The notes under the pieces were generated by a model that ran no database searches, was not told the origin of the DNA, and saw only the letters and a program-made list of their open reading frames with translations. From Prosthecobacter dejongeii (GTDB lineage Bacteria; Verrucomicrobiota; Verrucomicrobiia; Verrucomicrobiales; Verrucomicrobiaceae), in assembly GCF_014203045.1 (NCBI RefSeq), contig NZ_JACHIF010000003.1, forward strand, positions 496,001 through 560,000: a stretch of DNA of 64,000 nt, read 5' to 3'. Within the stretch, counting starts at the first letter, position 1, and each line of letters begins with the position of its first letter. A program made the translations under genes and the position numbers. Positions 42,027-49,900 of this stretch are shown here, one piece after another.

Positions 42027-43514
42027 TTACTCAGCCTTCTTTTTCTTGAAGGCGAGAATGCCAAACAGGACCAGAAGTGCGGCCATACCTGCAATGATGA
42101 AGGTTTGGGTGTTCGACTCTTCTGCTGGAGGCGCGTAAACAGGCTGGGCCATGGGCGCTGGAGCCTGGGCCTGAGGAGCAGGTGCCACTGGGCGCTGCTG
42201 CATGGCAGGATTGACGGCTGGTGCTGTGCCGGCTGCTGGGGCCGTAGCAGCCGCTGCTGGTGCGGCCATGCCTGGAGCAGCAGTGCCTGCGGCGGGTGCG
42301 GCGGCGGCGGGTTGGCCGCCGTTGGCTTCAGCCAAAATGCGTGCCACGCGGTCATCCACAGAGGATGAGGTCTGACCTGTCGCTGCGGATGAACCACTGA
42401 CGGCGGTTTGACCTGCGGCATTTTTGCGAACGATTTCACCGTAAAGCTTGAGGAGCTGATTCTTCAGATCGGCCACCACGTCCCGATACTCAGGTACGTT
42501 GGAGAAACCCTGGATACGCTCAAAAGCGGCGGCCCCTGCCTGATAGTCGCCTTCACCGATCTTGCGGTAAACAGTGACGAAAGCCTCATTGCGAGTCTTC
42601 ATTTCGTTGAGGTCAACGGCTTCCAGTTTGGTGAGCTCACCGACGACGACTTTCTGCGAGGCGAGGATGCTCGGCATGTCGTACTTGTAAGGCTCGATCC
42701 AGCGAACGTTGGTGCGGCGCTGGGCTTCGGACTGTGCACGCCACTTGCCTTTTTCATCATCAATGGCGGCGCGGGTGCGGGCTTTGTCGGCGTCGTTGAG
42801 TTTCTTCAAGCCATCATCGCGCTGCTTTTGCAGAGTGGGCTGCTCCTGAGCCATTTTGGACAGGCTGGCTTGCAGCTTTTCCATGCAGATCTTCGCGTCT
42901 GCCACAGCGGCGGGGTAATAAGTGGAGGCTGTGAGTGGGGGACGATTTTTGATGAACTGGTCAAAGACGCGAAGAGCTTCCAAGTAGTTGTACTTGGCCA
43001 TCAGCTCTTTCATTTCTTCATGAATTTTGTAGGCCTGGATGTTGTATTGTTCACCCTTGGCTTCACCCACGCTCAGCCAGCGACCTTCCATTTTGAGCTC
43101 GCCATTGGAGACGCGCTTCTTTTCTTCCTGAAGGGTGGCGGCGATGCCTTCGGCCTCCTTAGCTTCAGGGGTGCCCTGATACTTATTGATGAAGGGGCGC
43201 ACACGATCCTGGATAAGCTGCTCGTATTTATCAGCCGGCAGAAGGTCGGGGCTAGGGACTAGTTTTTTCAGTTCGATCAGCTCCACTTCCTGAGGAGACT
43301 GTTTGATGACCTGCTGGATTTCGGTCATTTGGAAATCCTTTTCATCCCAGATCTTGGGGGTCAGGCGATACTTCATCCGGATCGCCGTGGGGCTTTCGTT
43401 CAGAATATTGCCTTCGACCTTGGTGCCGTTTTTCAGGATCAAGATGTCAGCTTGGAGGAGGGACGTACCGCAAAGGAACGCCAGCATGGCGATGCGGGAT
43501 CGGCTAGATTTCAT
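42027..43514 (-). CDS. Exported hypothetical protein with C-terminal membrane anchor
   Basis: 495 residues. A signal peptide (about 1-22) is followed by a short beta segment (ILILKNGTKVEGNILNESPT) seen at the start of several verrucomicrobial exported proteins, and by VPSPDLLPADKYEQLI, which is close to the PTPDL motif of a verrucomicrobial family. A long helical region (about 95-365), an Ala/Pro/Gln-rich linker (about 385-460), one transmembrane helix (TFIIAGMAALLVLFGILAF) and a KKKKAE tail complete it. The topology suggests a periplasmic rod anchored at its C terminus. No enzymatic motif. Confidence 0.75.
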   Translation of the reverse strand: MKSSRSRIAMLAFLCGTSLLQADILILKNGTKVEGNILNESPTAIRMKYRLTPKIWDEKDFQMTEIQQVIKQSPQEVELIELKKLVPSPDLLPADKYEQLIQDRVRPFINKYQGTPEAKEAEGIAATLQEEKKRVSNGELKMEGRWLSVGEAKGEQYNIQAYKIHEEMKELMAKYNYLEALRVFDQFIKNRPPLTASTYYPAAVADAKICMEKLQASLSKMAQEQPTLQKQRDDGLKKLNDADKARTRAAIDDEKGKWRAQSEAQRRTNVRWIEPYKYDMPSILASQKVVVGELTKLEAVDLNEMKTRNEAFVTVYRKIGEGDYQAGAAAFERIQGFSNVPEYRDVVADLKNQLLKLYGEIVRKNAAGQTAVSGSSAATGQTSSSVDDRVARILAEANGGQPAAAAPAAGTAAPGMAAPAAAATAPAAGTAPAVNPAMQQRPVAPAPQAQAPAPMAQPVYAPPAEESNTQTFIIAGMAALLVLFGILAFKKKKAE

Positions 43515-43670
43515 GGCTCAGAGGTGGGAAGTGGGGTATGAAGTGTAGGGCGGGAAATCCCCGCCGAATTTGCGAATTAAATCTGGATTCGTTTCCTGAG
43601 TAAAGCGTGAATGCGCTTCATTTACGCCCAATTTGGGGCAGCGACTGAGTTGCCGCCCCTGCGGCCTAGG

Positions 43671-44693
43671 TCAATCCTTCAGCCATAGGTCCCGGTTGGC
43701 AGTGACAAAGGCGTCATCATTCAAATGCGGATAGGCCGCATACACGCGATCTATTTCTTCAAGCTGGCCTGGGCTGAGCGTTTCCTGGGGGTCTAGGCAC
43801 CACAAGCCCCCCAGCAGCCCCTGCCGGCGCAGCACTTCATGCAGCCCGGCGATGCAGCCGCGAAATCCATGTGCCGCATCAAAAAAGGCGGCATTGCAAT
43901 CCGTGATCTCTTGACCGAGCCGGAGCAGCTCCGGGGAGGCGGGCTCACGCTGGCAGCGCTGGAGGAGCGCCACAGCTTTTTGAGTCCACACAGACCAGTG
44001 GCCCAAGAGCCCACCTACAATCCGCCGCTGCTTTCCCTGATATTCAAAAGGGGTGACGAGATCTGCCACAATGTTGTCATCATTGCCCGTGTAGAGGGCG
44101 ATGTCGTCTCGTCCTGCATCCATGACGGCACGGATCACGTCCAGAGTTTGATAACGATTGAAAGGGGCCATTTTGATGGCGACGACGTTTTCGATTTCAG
44201 CGAATTTTCGCCAAAAAGAGTATGGGAGCACACGCCCGCCGACGCTGGGCTGAAGGTAAAAGCCGATGATGGGCACCACCTGTGCAACAGCACGGCAATG
44301 GGCGATCAGCGCTTCCTCGGGTTCACTCCGCAGAGCCCCTAGACTGAGTAATCCTGCCTGATAGCCGAGCGAGCGCAGGAGTTCGGCCTCGGCGATTGCC
44401 TGATAGGTCTGCCCACAAATACCAGCGATCTTGACTAAGGGACGCGGGCAGCGGTCCATCTCTTCGGCGGCCAACTCCAGAACGGGCTTCAAAAGCTGGA
44501 TCTCTGGGGAGCGAATGGCAAATTGAGTGGTATGGACGCCTACCGCCAGCCCGCCGACACCAGCCGCTAAATAATACCTGGTAAGGGCGCGCTCACGGCG
44601 CTCGTCCAGATGACGTTGGGCATTGAGCGCCAAGGGATGGGCCGGGATGGCTAAGCCTTGATGAAGGCGCTGGCGTAGGTCAAAATTTTCCAT
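43671..44693 (-). CDS. Dihydrodipicolinate synthase/N-acetylneuraminate lyase family protein
   Basis: 340 residues from ATG 44693. TIM-barrel class I aldolase family member: the Schiff-base lysine is Lys174 (VVAIKMAPF), the catalytic Tyr is Tyr146 (PIIGFYLQPSVGGR), and GVGGLAVGVHTTQ occupies the GTTGE-like position but without the Thr-Gly-Glu. The substrate is therefore probably not the DapA one; sugar-acid or keto-acid lyases are likelier. The first 14 bases overlap the end of the NAD-epimerase gene, so the two are translationally coupled and probably act in one carbohydrate pathway. Confidence 0.88.
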   Translation of the reverse strand: MENFDLRQRLHQGLAIPAHPLALNAQRHLDERRERALTRYYLAAGVGGLAVGVHTTQFAIRSPEIQLLKPVLELAAEEMDRCPRPLVKIAGICGQTYQAIAEAELLRSLGYQAGLLSLGALRSEPEEALIAHCRAVAQVVPIIGFYLQPSVGGRVLPYSFWRKFAEIENVVAIKMAPFNRYQTLDVIRAVMDAGRDDIALYTGNDDNIVADLVTPFEYQGKQRRIVGGLLGHWSVWTQKAVALLQRCQREPASPELLRLGQEITDCNAAFFDAAHGFRGCIAGLHEVLRRQGLLGGLWCLDPQETLSPGQLEEIDRVYAAYPHLNDDAFVTANRDLWLKD

Positions 44694-45708
44694 CGCGGGT
44701 TTCAAAGTGGGTGGGTTTGCCCAGAGATTGACCGCCTTGGCTCACCCACTGAGCCGTAGCTGCGATCATTTCTTCCAAGGTGACGGTAGGCGGGCCGAAC
44801 CATTCATAAGAACGGCTCGCGTCAAAAAGCCAAGCGGTGGCTCCTTCCTCCCCAACGATGACGGGTGCTCGACCGAAAAGACGGCCAAACTCCTCGGCTA
44901 AGTGGCGGATGGAGACGCGCTCCAGCCCGGTGACATTCAGTGCACAGGGCGGTTGGGTGGTGTGGTTGAGGCATTGGATGGCGCGGGCATTGGCATCTCC
45001 TTGCCAAATGACATTCGCATACCCCATGGTCACATCCACGGGTAGGCCTTGGGCGACTTTTTGGGCCACGTCATGCAGAACACCGTAGCGGAGATCAATG
45101 GCGTAACTGAGGCGGAATAGCAGAGCGGCAGTGCCATTTTTCTTGGAGAAATGCATAAAGATGCGTTCACGCCCCACGCAGGAGTTCGCATAGTCTCCAG
45201 GTGGGTCGAGTAGATCTTCTTCCCTGGAACCTGTGCCCGCTGTGGAAGAGAGGGGATAGACGCAGGCGGTGGAGAAAACCACAATGCGGGAGTGAGGGTA
45301 GCGCTCCGCCACGATGGCGGGAACGAGGGTATTCATCACCCAGGTGAGTTCGGGGGCATCCTGTGTGCCAAATTTTTGCCCCGCCATGAAGATGATGTTG
45401 GGCACATCCGGCAGAGCCTGGACGGCGGCACGGTCCAAAAGATCGCAGGCGATCGTCTGCACTCCGTGTTGCTGGAGTTCGGCCGCAGCAGCGGGGGAGG
45501 AGAAGCGGGAAACGGCGAAAACGCGGCGTTCAGACTGACCTAGGCTATCTAGCCCACGCCGGATCATACGGGCTAGAGAGGGCCCCATTTTACCCCCGGC
45601 TCCTAGCACCATGAAGTCTCCCTGCAAACTCTGCAACATGTCCAGCACGCCTGCGGTGGGCAGGCTGAGCTGGTCTTCGAGTGCGGCATGGGTGAGCAGG
45701 GGTTTCAT
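44680..45708 (-). CDS. NAD-dependent epimerase/dehydratase family protein, altered YxxxK
   Basis: 342 residues of the extended short-chain dehydrogenase fold. The dinucleotide motif is VLGAGGKMGPSLA (Gly36 onwards), then ACDLLDR, FMAGQKFG and VFSTACVYP. The catalytic Tyr sits in GDYANSCVGRE, where Tyr173 is followed four residues later by Cys177 instead of Lys. NAD(P) binding is likely; ordinary YxxxK catalysis is questionable. It is the first gene of the coupled pair with the DapA-family lyase. Confidence 0.85.
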   Translation of the reverse strand: MKPLLTHAALEDQLSLPTAGVLDMLQSLQGDFMVLGAGGKMGPSLARMIRRGLDSLGQSERRVFAVSRFSSPAAAAELQQHGVQTIACDLLDRAAVQALPDVPNIIFMAGQKFGTQDAPELTWVMNTLVPAIVAERYPHSRIVVFSTACVYPLSSTAGTGSREEDLLDPPGDYANSCVGRERIFMHFSKKNGTAALLFRLSYAIDLRYGVLHDVAQKVAQGLPVDVTMGYANVIWQGDANARAIQCLNHTTQPPCALNVTGLERVSIRHLAEEFGRLFGRAPVIVGEEGATAWLFDASRSYEWFGPPTVTLEEMIAATAQWVSQGGQSLGKPTHFETRDGKF

Positions 45709-45835
45709 GATGAAGGAGACGATACAGCAGCCGATCTGGCGATGTGCATGCTTTTATCACCAGAATAGATTCGAAAAAAAGTGAGAATCCTTCTTGCCAG
45801 ATGACCGCCATTTTTGATAACTCTGTGCTGACCGC

Positions 45836-46255
45836 ATGAAAAATCGTATAGCCCTCACCATTCTCTCCGCCCTGACGCTCTGCGGCGTCGCCTTTGCCGA
45901 TATCCAGTCGCCTCCAGGACATCACTACAACTGGAGCCGCAAACTGAGCCGTGGCTTTGGCAACGTTCTCTACGGATGGACAGAACCCTTCAATGTCTGG
46001 CAGCGCACTGTCGAGACGGATGGTGCCCATGCTGCTTTCGCTGACTTCTTCATTGAAGGTGTGAAGCGCATCACCGTTCGTGCTGGTTACGGTGTGTATG
46101 AAATGGCCACTTTCCCGCTGCCTTCTTGGAAGCTGACGTATCGCCCACCTTATTACCGCAAGGCACAGATCGATCCATGGTGGGGCTACACGGAGTTCTC
46201 TCCGCAGATGGGTTTCATGTCCCAGACCGATTACAGCCGCAATCAGGGCTGGTAA
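45836..46255 (+). CDS. Exosortase system-associated protein, TIGR04073 family
   Basis: 139 residues. A signal peptide (to about residue 21) is followed by the family core: KLSRGFGNVLYGWTEPFNVW, then FIEGVKRITVRAGYGVYEMATFPLPSW, and a C-terminal part ending in RPPYYRK and aromatic repeats. The family occurs in bacteria with an exosortase/PEP-CTERM system; its role is unknown. It is a single-gene unit with its own terminator. No exosortase lies in the window. Confidence 0.85.
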   Translation: MKNRIALTILSALTLCGVAFADIQSPPGHHYNWSRKLSRGFGNVLYGWTEPFNVWQRTVETDGAHAAFADFFIEGVKRITVRAGYGVYEMATFPLPSWKLTYRPPYYRKAQIDPWWGYTEFSPQMGFMSQTDYSRNQGW

Positions 46256-46275
46256 TTTGATCCAATGTTTTTGAG

Positions 46276-46306
46276 AGCGCAGACCGAAAGGTCTGCGCTT
46301 TTTTTT
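46276..46306 (+). terminator. Intrinsic terminator after the TIGR04073 gene
   Basis: A 10-bp perfect stem (46276-46285 and 46290-46299) with a GAAA loop and eight consecutive T residues (46299-46306), 21 bases after the stop. Confidence 0.93.
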
Positions 46307-46346
46307 GAACTTCGTTACTCAACGTGAGGATTTTCGGAACTGCGGT

Positions 46347-47747
46347 CTAACCGTTTTTGAGGCGATCCTTGATCTGGCGTAGGACGTACAAGCAGGCTAG
46401 CACAGCGGAGGTCATTTGAATCAAGACGGTGGACAGGGCGATGCCTGCCGCGCCCATGTTCTTCATGAGAACCCAATTCAGCCCGGCATTGCCAATCAGC
46501 CCGATCACGGAAATCCAGATGATGAAGTGGGTGGCTTGCATGGCCACGACCACCCTTGAGGCAAGACTGCCCACGATGTAAAAGGGGATCTGCAAAGCAG
46601 CAAAGCGGAGGACTTCAGCCACACGAAGAGTGTCTTCTGAAGTGAAGGAGCCCCGCTGAAATAACAAACTGACGACCCAGGGGGCTAGCCAGCAGAGCAT
46701 GAGCACCGCTGGCAGCGCGAGTGCCAAAATCGCTCCTGCACTGACCCAAAGCTGGTGTTTTACGCCGAGCCAATCGCGGCGGGCCACTTTATCTGCAAAG
46801 TAGGGGAAGAGGACATCGCAGGAAGGGGCCACGGTGACGGCCAGGATGATGCCGCAGATTTTTTCCGTGTAACCGAGCACTGCGACACTGCCGGGCGGTA
46901 GCCAAGCGGCCATGGTTTGATCCACCACCACGGAGCTGCTGAAAATGCCACCGGCAAAAAGGAAGTGAGCCGTGTGGCGGCAGATGCGCCCGAGCTTAGG
47001 CTCCCAAAGTTTCCAGCAGCCCTTCCAAAAACGTCTTTGTCTCGGTAGCCCGTGCAATAGGGTGCCTAGAAGCACCATGAGGTGGAGAGCTGCGCCCGCA
47101 ACGGTGCCCGTAACCAGCGTGGCGACGGTGGCCCGATCTCCGTCATAAATCAGTAGGCCGATGATCGTCATGGGGATCAAAGTGGGCGCGCTGGTGGCGA
47201 CGATGAATCGCTTGTCTGCACGCAGCCAGGCAGAAAATTGATAGCTGAGGCCAAAGCAGACCATGAAGGGAAGCAACTGGCGGAGTAAGCTGACCGCTAG
47301 CGCTTGTTTTTCAGGATTGAAGCCTCGCGTCGCCCAACTCACAAAGTAAGGGGCGATGAAATACACCGCAAAAGCGAGGAGGCCCAGAGTGGCGGCATGA
47401 AGGATGCTGCTCTGCACGGCGAGGCGCAGGGCCCGCCTACGAATACCCCGGTGAGCACTCTCGACATACACGGGAAGAAAAGATTCCGGCAGCCCGCCGC
47501 CGACCAATGCAGCGAGGAAAGTCAGTAGGCCAAAGGAAACAAGGAATGCATCCAGCGCGTCTCCAGTCCCGAACTGGCGGGCGATGGCTGCATCTTTGAG
47601 AAAGGATACGGCTTTTGACCCAACGGTCAGAAGCGCCACCATGAGGAAGCCTGAGACGATGCGAGACCCCGCTCCGCGTGAAAGCAAAGACTGGGCACGA
47701 GAACTGAGCTGGGAAAGGAGAGGAGGCAAACGCAGTACGATAAGCAC
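46347..47747 (-). CDS. MurJ/MviN-like lipid-linked oligosaccharide flippase
   Basis: 466 residues, about 14 helices of the MOP exporter superfamily. The N-terminal block KAVSFLKDAAIARQFGTGDALDAF and LPESFLPVYVE match MurJ, as does LFPYFADKVARRDW. MurJ flips lipid II for peptidoglycan; related Wzx-like members flip exopolysaccharide units. The neighbourhood (TIGR04073, GNAT-like, polysaccharide deacetylase) leaves an exopolysaccharide role open, so I give no symbol. The start is GTG at 47747, without a clear ribosome site. Confidence 0.87.
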   Translation of the reverse strand: MLIVLRLPPLLSQLSSRAQSLLSRGAGSRIVSGFLMVALLTVGSKAVSFLKDAAIARQFGTGDALDAFLVSFGLLTFLAALVGGGLPESFLPVYVESAHRGIRRRALRLAVQSSILHAATLGLLAFAVYFIAPYFVSWATRGFNPEKQALAVSLLRQLLPFMVCFGLSYQFSAWLRADKRFIVATSAPTLIPMTIIGLLIYDGDRATVATLVTGTVAGAALHLMVLLGTLLHGLPRQRRFWKGCWKLWEPKLGRICRHTAHFLFAGGIFSSSVVVDQTMAAWLPPGSVAVLGYTEKICGIILAVTVAPSCDVLFPYFADKVARRDWLGVKHQLWVSAGAILALALPAVLMLCWLAPWVVSLLFQRGSFTSEDTLRVAEVLRFAALQIPFYIVGSLASRVVVAMQATHFIIWISVIGLIGNAGLNWVLMKNMGAAGIALSTVLIQMTSAVLACLYVLRQIKDRLKNG

Positions 47748-47765
47748 ACGTGGCCTAGGCCGATA

Positions 47766-49277
47766 CTAAAAATCCAGATAGATCTCTGCGCGGCGGTTTT
47801 TTGACCGTCCTTCGGGGTCATCCGTGCCGTCAGCTTTTTGGTTAGGTCCCAGGGGTTGGGCTTTGCCCAGGCCGGTGGTGACGATCTGTGCCGCAGCCAC
47901 GCCTAGTCCTGCGAGCTGCTTTTTGACAGACTCTGCACGGGCTTGAGAGAGGGCGAGGTTGTAGTTGTCAGTGCCCTTGGCATCCGTATGGCCGGCGATC
48001 TGGAGCTTTTTAGAAGGATCTGAATTGAGCAGGCCAGCGACGATTTCTAACTGCTTGAGCGCACGAGGATGCAGTTCCGCCTGGTCATACTCAAAGTAGA
48101 GCGCCAGGGATTCTCCTCCTTTGGGATTGCTCACGATCGGGGTGTATGGCACCCCCATTTTGGAAGCGGAAGAAGCGAAGGAACTGAGGATTTCAGAAAG
48201 GTTGAGGCCCACCACTTTCCACGGTTGGTCCACCCCTGCGCGTTGCATTTCCAGGCCAAATTCCGTGGACTGCTGCAGCTTTTGCGACTGCACCTGGGCG
48301 ATGACCCAGGAGACTTCGGGATTAGCCACGGTGATGATGAGGGGCTTGGTGGGCTTAAACTCATACGCCCCTTCTTCAAAGACGATGCAGAGTCCAGCTA
48401 ACCGCTCAGCAGGTACCTTTTTTTCATCCACAAACTTCCGGGCTGCCACGAAGTCATGCTTCAAGAGCGCCCGCACGAAGTCGCTGCCAAAGGTCAAGGC
48501 ATCGGGCGTTTCTTCGACGGTGAAGAGGGGACTTTTAGGAGCAGATTTTGGCGATGGGGCTGAGCTTACCTGTGGCGCGGGAGCTGTGGCTGGACCGGAG
48601 GGCAACGCCGCTGGGGATGGGGCGGCTGCACTCATGGCTGGGGCAGGCGGTGTGGCAGCTACCACGGCGCTGCTGAGTTCTTTAGGCAAGTGCAGGCGGG
48701 AGATCTTCCATCCCATTTTGTCATCTCTTTCCAAGTCGAGTTGCAGGCGCACAGGCTCCTGATTGCCGGGCAAAGTGAGGGGGATGGCGACCCGGGTTTT
48801 ATTTTCCACCAGACCAATGAGCTCGACCTGATCCTCGATTCCTACTTTAGCTCCCAGTCCCTTGAGCATGCGCTCAAACACTGCTGTCGCAGCTTTGGAC
48901 TGGTCGGGATCTCCCGCCGCCGCCAGTTCCCCAGCGCGGATAAAATCGCCGGCAGTGAGGCTGCGGACCATTTCTTTTCCAAGGTCGAGAGGCCGAGCGA
49001 AACCAAAAATTGGCTTTGCCGCAGGCACTGGGGCAGGAGGGGCCGCAGGGGTGGGCGTCTCCTTGGCTGGAGCGGGGGCTTTGACACTCGCTGGGGGGGG
49101 GTTGGAGGCTGCGGGCTTATCTTCCTGTTTTGCCTGCTCCATAGACGGTCGGGTGAACAAGAAGAAGATGGCCACGCTGGCGACCAGCGCGAGGAGGACA
49201 ATCACCACTGGCATCGCCCCACCCGAAGTGGAAGGATTGAGGACGCGGTGAGATGTCAGTGAAGAAGGGGTGCGCAT
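47766..49277 (-). CDS. OmpA-family peptidoglycan-binding membrane protein
   Basis: 503 residues. An N-terminal helix (about 22-41) anchors it in the inner membrane, followed by an Ala/Pro-rich linker, two weakly similar domains of about 100 residues (about 85-190 and 250-370; LTAGDFIRAGELAAAGD versus LLKHDFVAARKFVDEKK) and a C-terminal OmpA domain (LALYFEYDQAELHPRALKQL, IAGHTDAKGTDNYNLALSQA, NRRAEIYLDF). OmpA domains hold the diaminopimelate of peptidoglycan. It is the gene before the flippase in transcription order, 18 bases away. Confidence 0.9.
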   Translation of the reverse strand: MRTPSSLTSHRVLNPSTSGGAMPVVIVLLALVASVAIFFLFTRPSMEQAKQEDKPAASNPPPASVKAPAPAKETPTPAAPPAPVPAAKPIFGFARPLDLGKEMVRSLTAGDFIRAGELAAAGDPDQSKAATAVFERMLKGLGAKVGIEDQVELIGLVENKTRVAIPLTLPGNQEPVRLQLDLERDDKMGWKISRLHLPKELSSAVVAATPPAPAMSAAAPSPAALPSGPATAPAPQVSSAPSPKSAPKSPLFTVEETPDALTFGSDFVRALLKHDFVAARKFVDEKKVPAERLAGLCIVFEEGAYEFKPTKPLIITVANPEVSWVIAQVQSQKLQQSTEFGLEMQRAGVDQPWKVVGLNLSEILSSFASSASKMGVPYTPIVSNPKGGESLALYFEYDQAELHPRALKQLEIVAGLLNSDPSKKLQIAGHTDAKGTDNYNLALSQARAESVKKQLAGLGVAAAQIVTTGLGKAQPLGPNQKADGTDDPEGRSKNRRAEIYLDF

Positions 49278-49345
49278 GAGGTAAAGCCTGGAAGACCGCA
49301 GCAGCTAAGATGCCACGCGATACACCCATCCTTCAAGGTGGAATT

Positions 49346-49822
49346 TCATTCGGTGGCGGTGCGAAGCTGCCCCTTGGGTCCTGCTGGCCAGGACGCCCCT
49401 TGAGAAATCCAGCGTTTGATGACGGCTGTTTCTTCCTTGGTTAGGCTTTCTCCCACGGGAGGCATCGCCTGAACGGTGGCGTGGGATTCGCCCAGTCGCA
49501 TGATCAAAGGGCTGGCCTCCGGCTGCCCTGGGATGATGAATCTGCGAAGGCCGCCCGTACGATGGGCCTCGGTGCGGTTTGCGAGGCTCATTTTCCCTGA
49601 TGGCGCTTCCTGATTGTGGCAGGTGGCGCATTTCGCCTCCAGGATGGGTTTGACATGGCGGGTGAAATCCACCGTGCCTACCTGAGCTTGGCTTAAAGCA
49701 GTAGGGCTCAATACATTGGTTCCGGCAGGCCGGGTTTCAGACTCTTCGGAGGTGCTGCAACTGGGGAGTGCTAGCAGAGGTAGCCCAACACAAAATAAAA
49801 TGAAGCGACCGTGCATAGACAT
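49346..49822 (-). CDS. Cytochrome c-type lipoprotein
   Basis: 158 residues from ATG 49822. The lipoprotein signal ends LALPSC. The haem domain has VDFTRHVKPILEAKCATCHN (CATCH), SGKMSLANR and VQAMPPVGESLTKEE, similar to the planctomycete-type PSCyt1 cytochrome module. Several of its usual companions (DUF1553, DUF1587) are absent here. It lies between the OmpA-family and DUF6600 genes in the same direction; its electron partner is unknown. An in-frame start ten codons upstream is less likely. Confidence 0.85.
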   Translation of the reverse strand: MSMHGRFILFCVGLPLLALPSCSTSEESETRPAGTNVLSPTALSQAQVGTVDFTRHVKPILEAKCATCHNQEAPSGKMSLANRTEAHRTGGLRRFIIPGQPEASPLIMRLGESHATVQAMPPVGESLTKEETAVIKRWISQGASWPAGPKGQLRTATE

Positions 49823-49900
49823 CGGTCTATCACGGTCGCCAAATGAGGTCAACGAAGGTCGCTAGCCTGAATTGGGTGAATCCATAACTCCCTATTGCGG

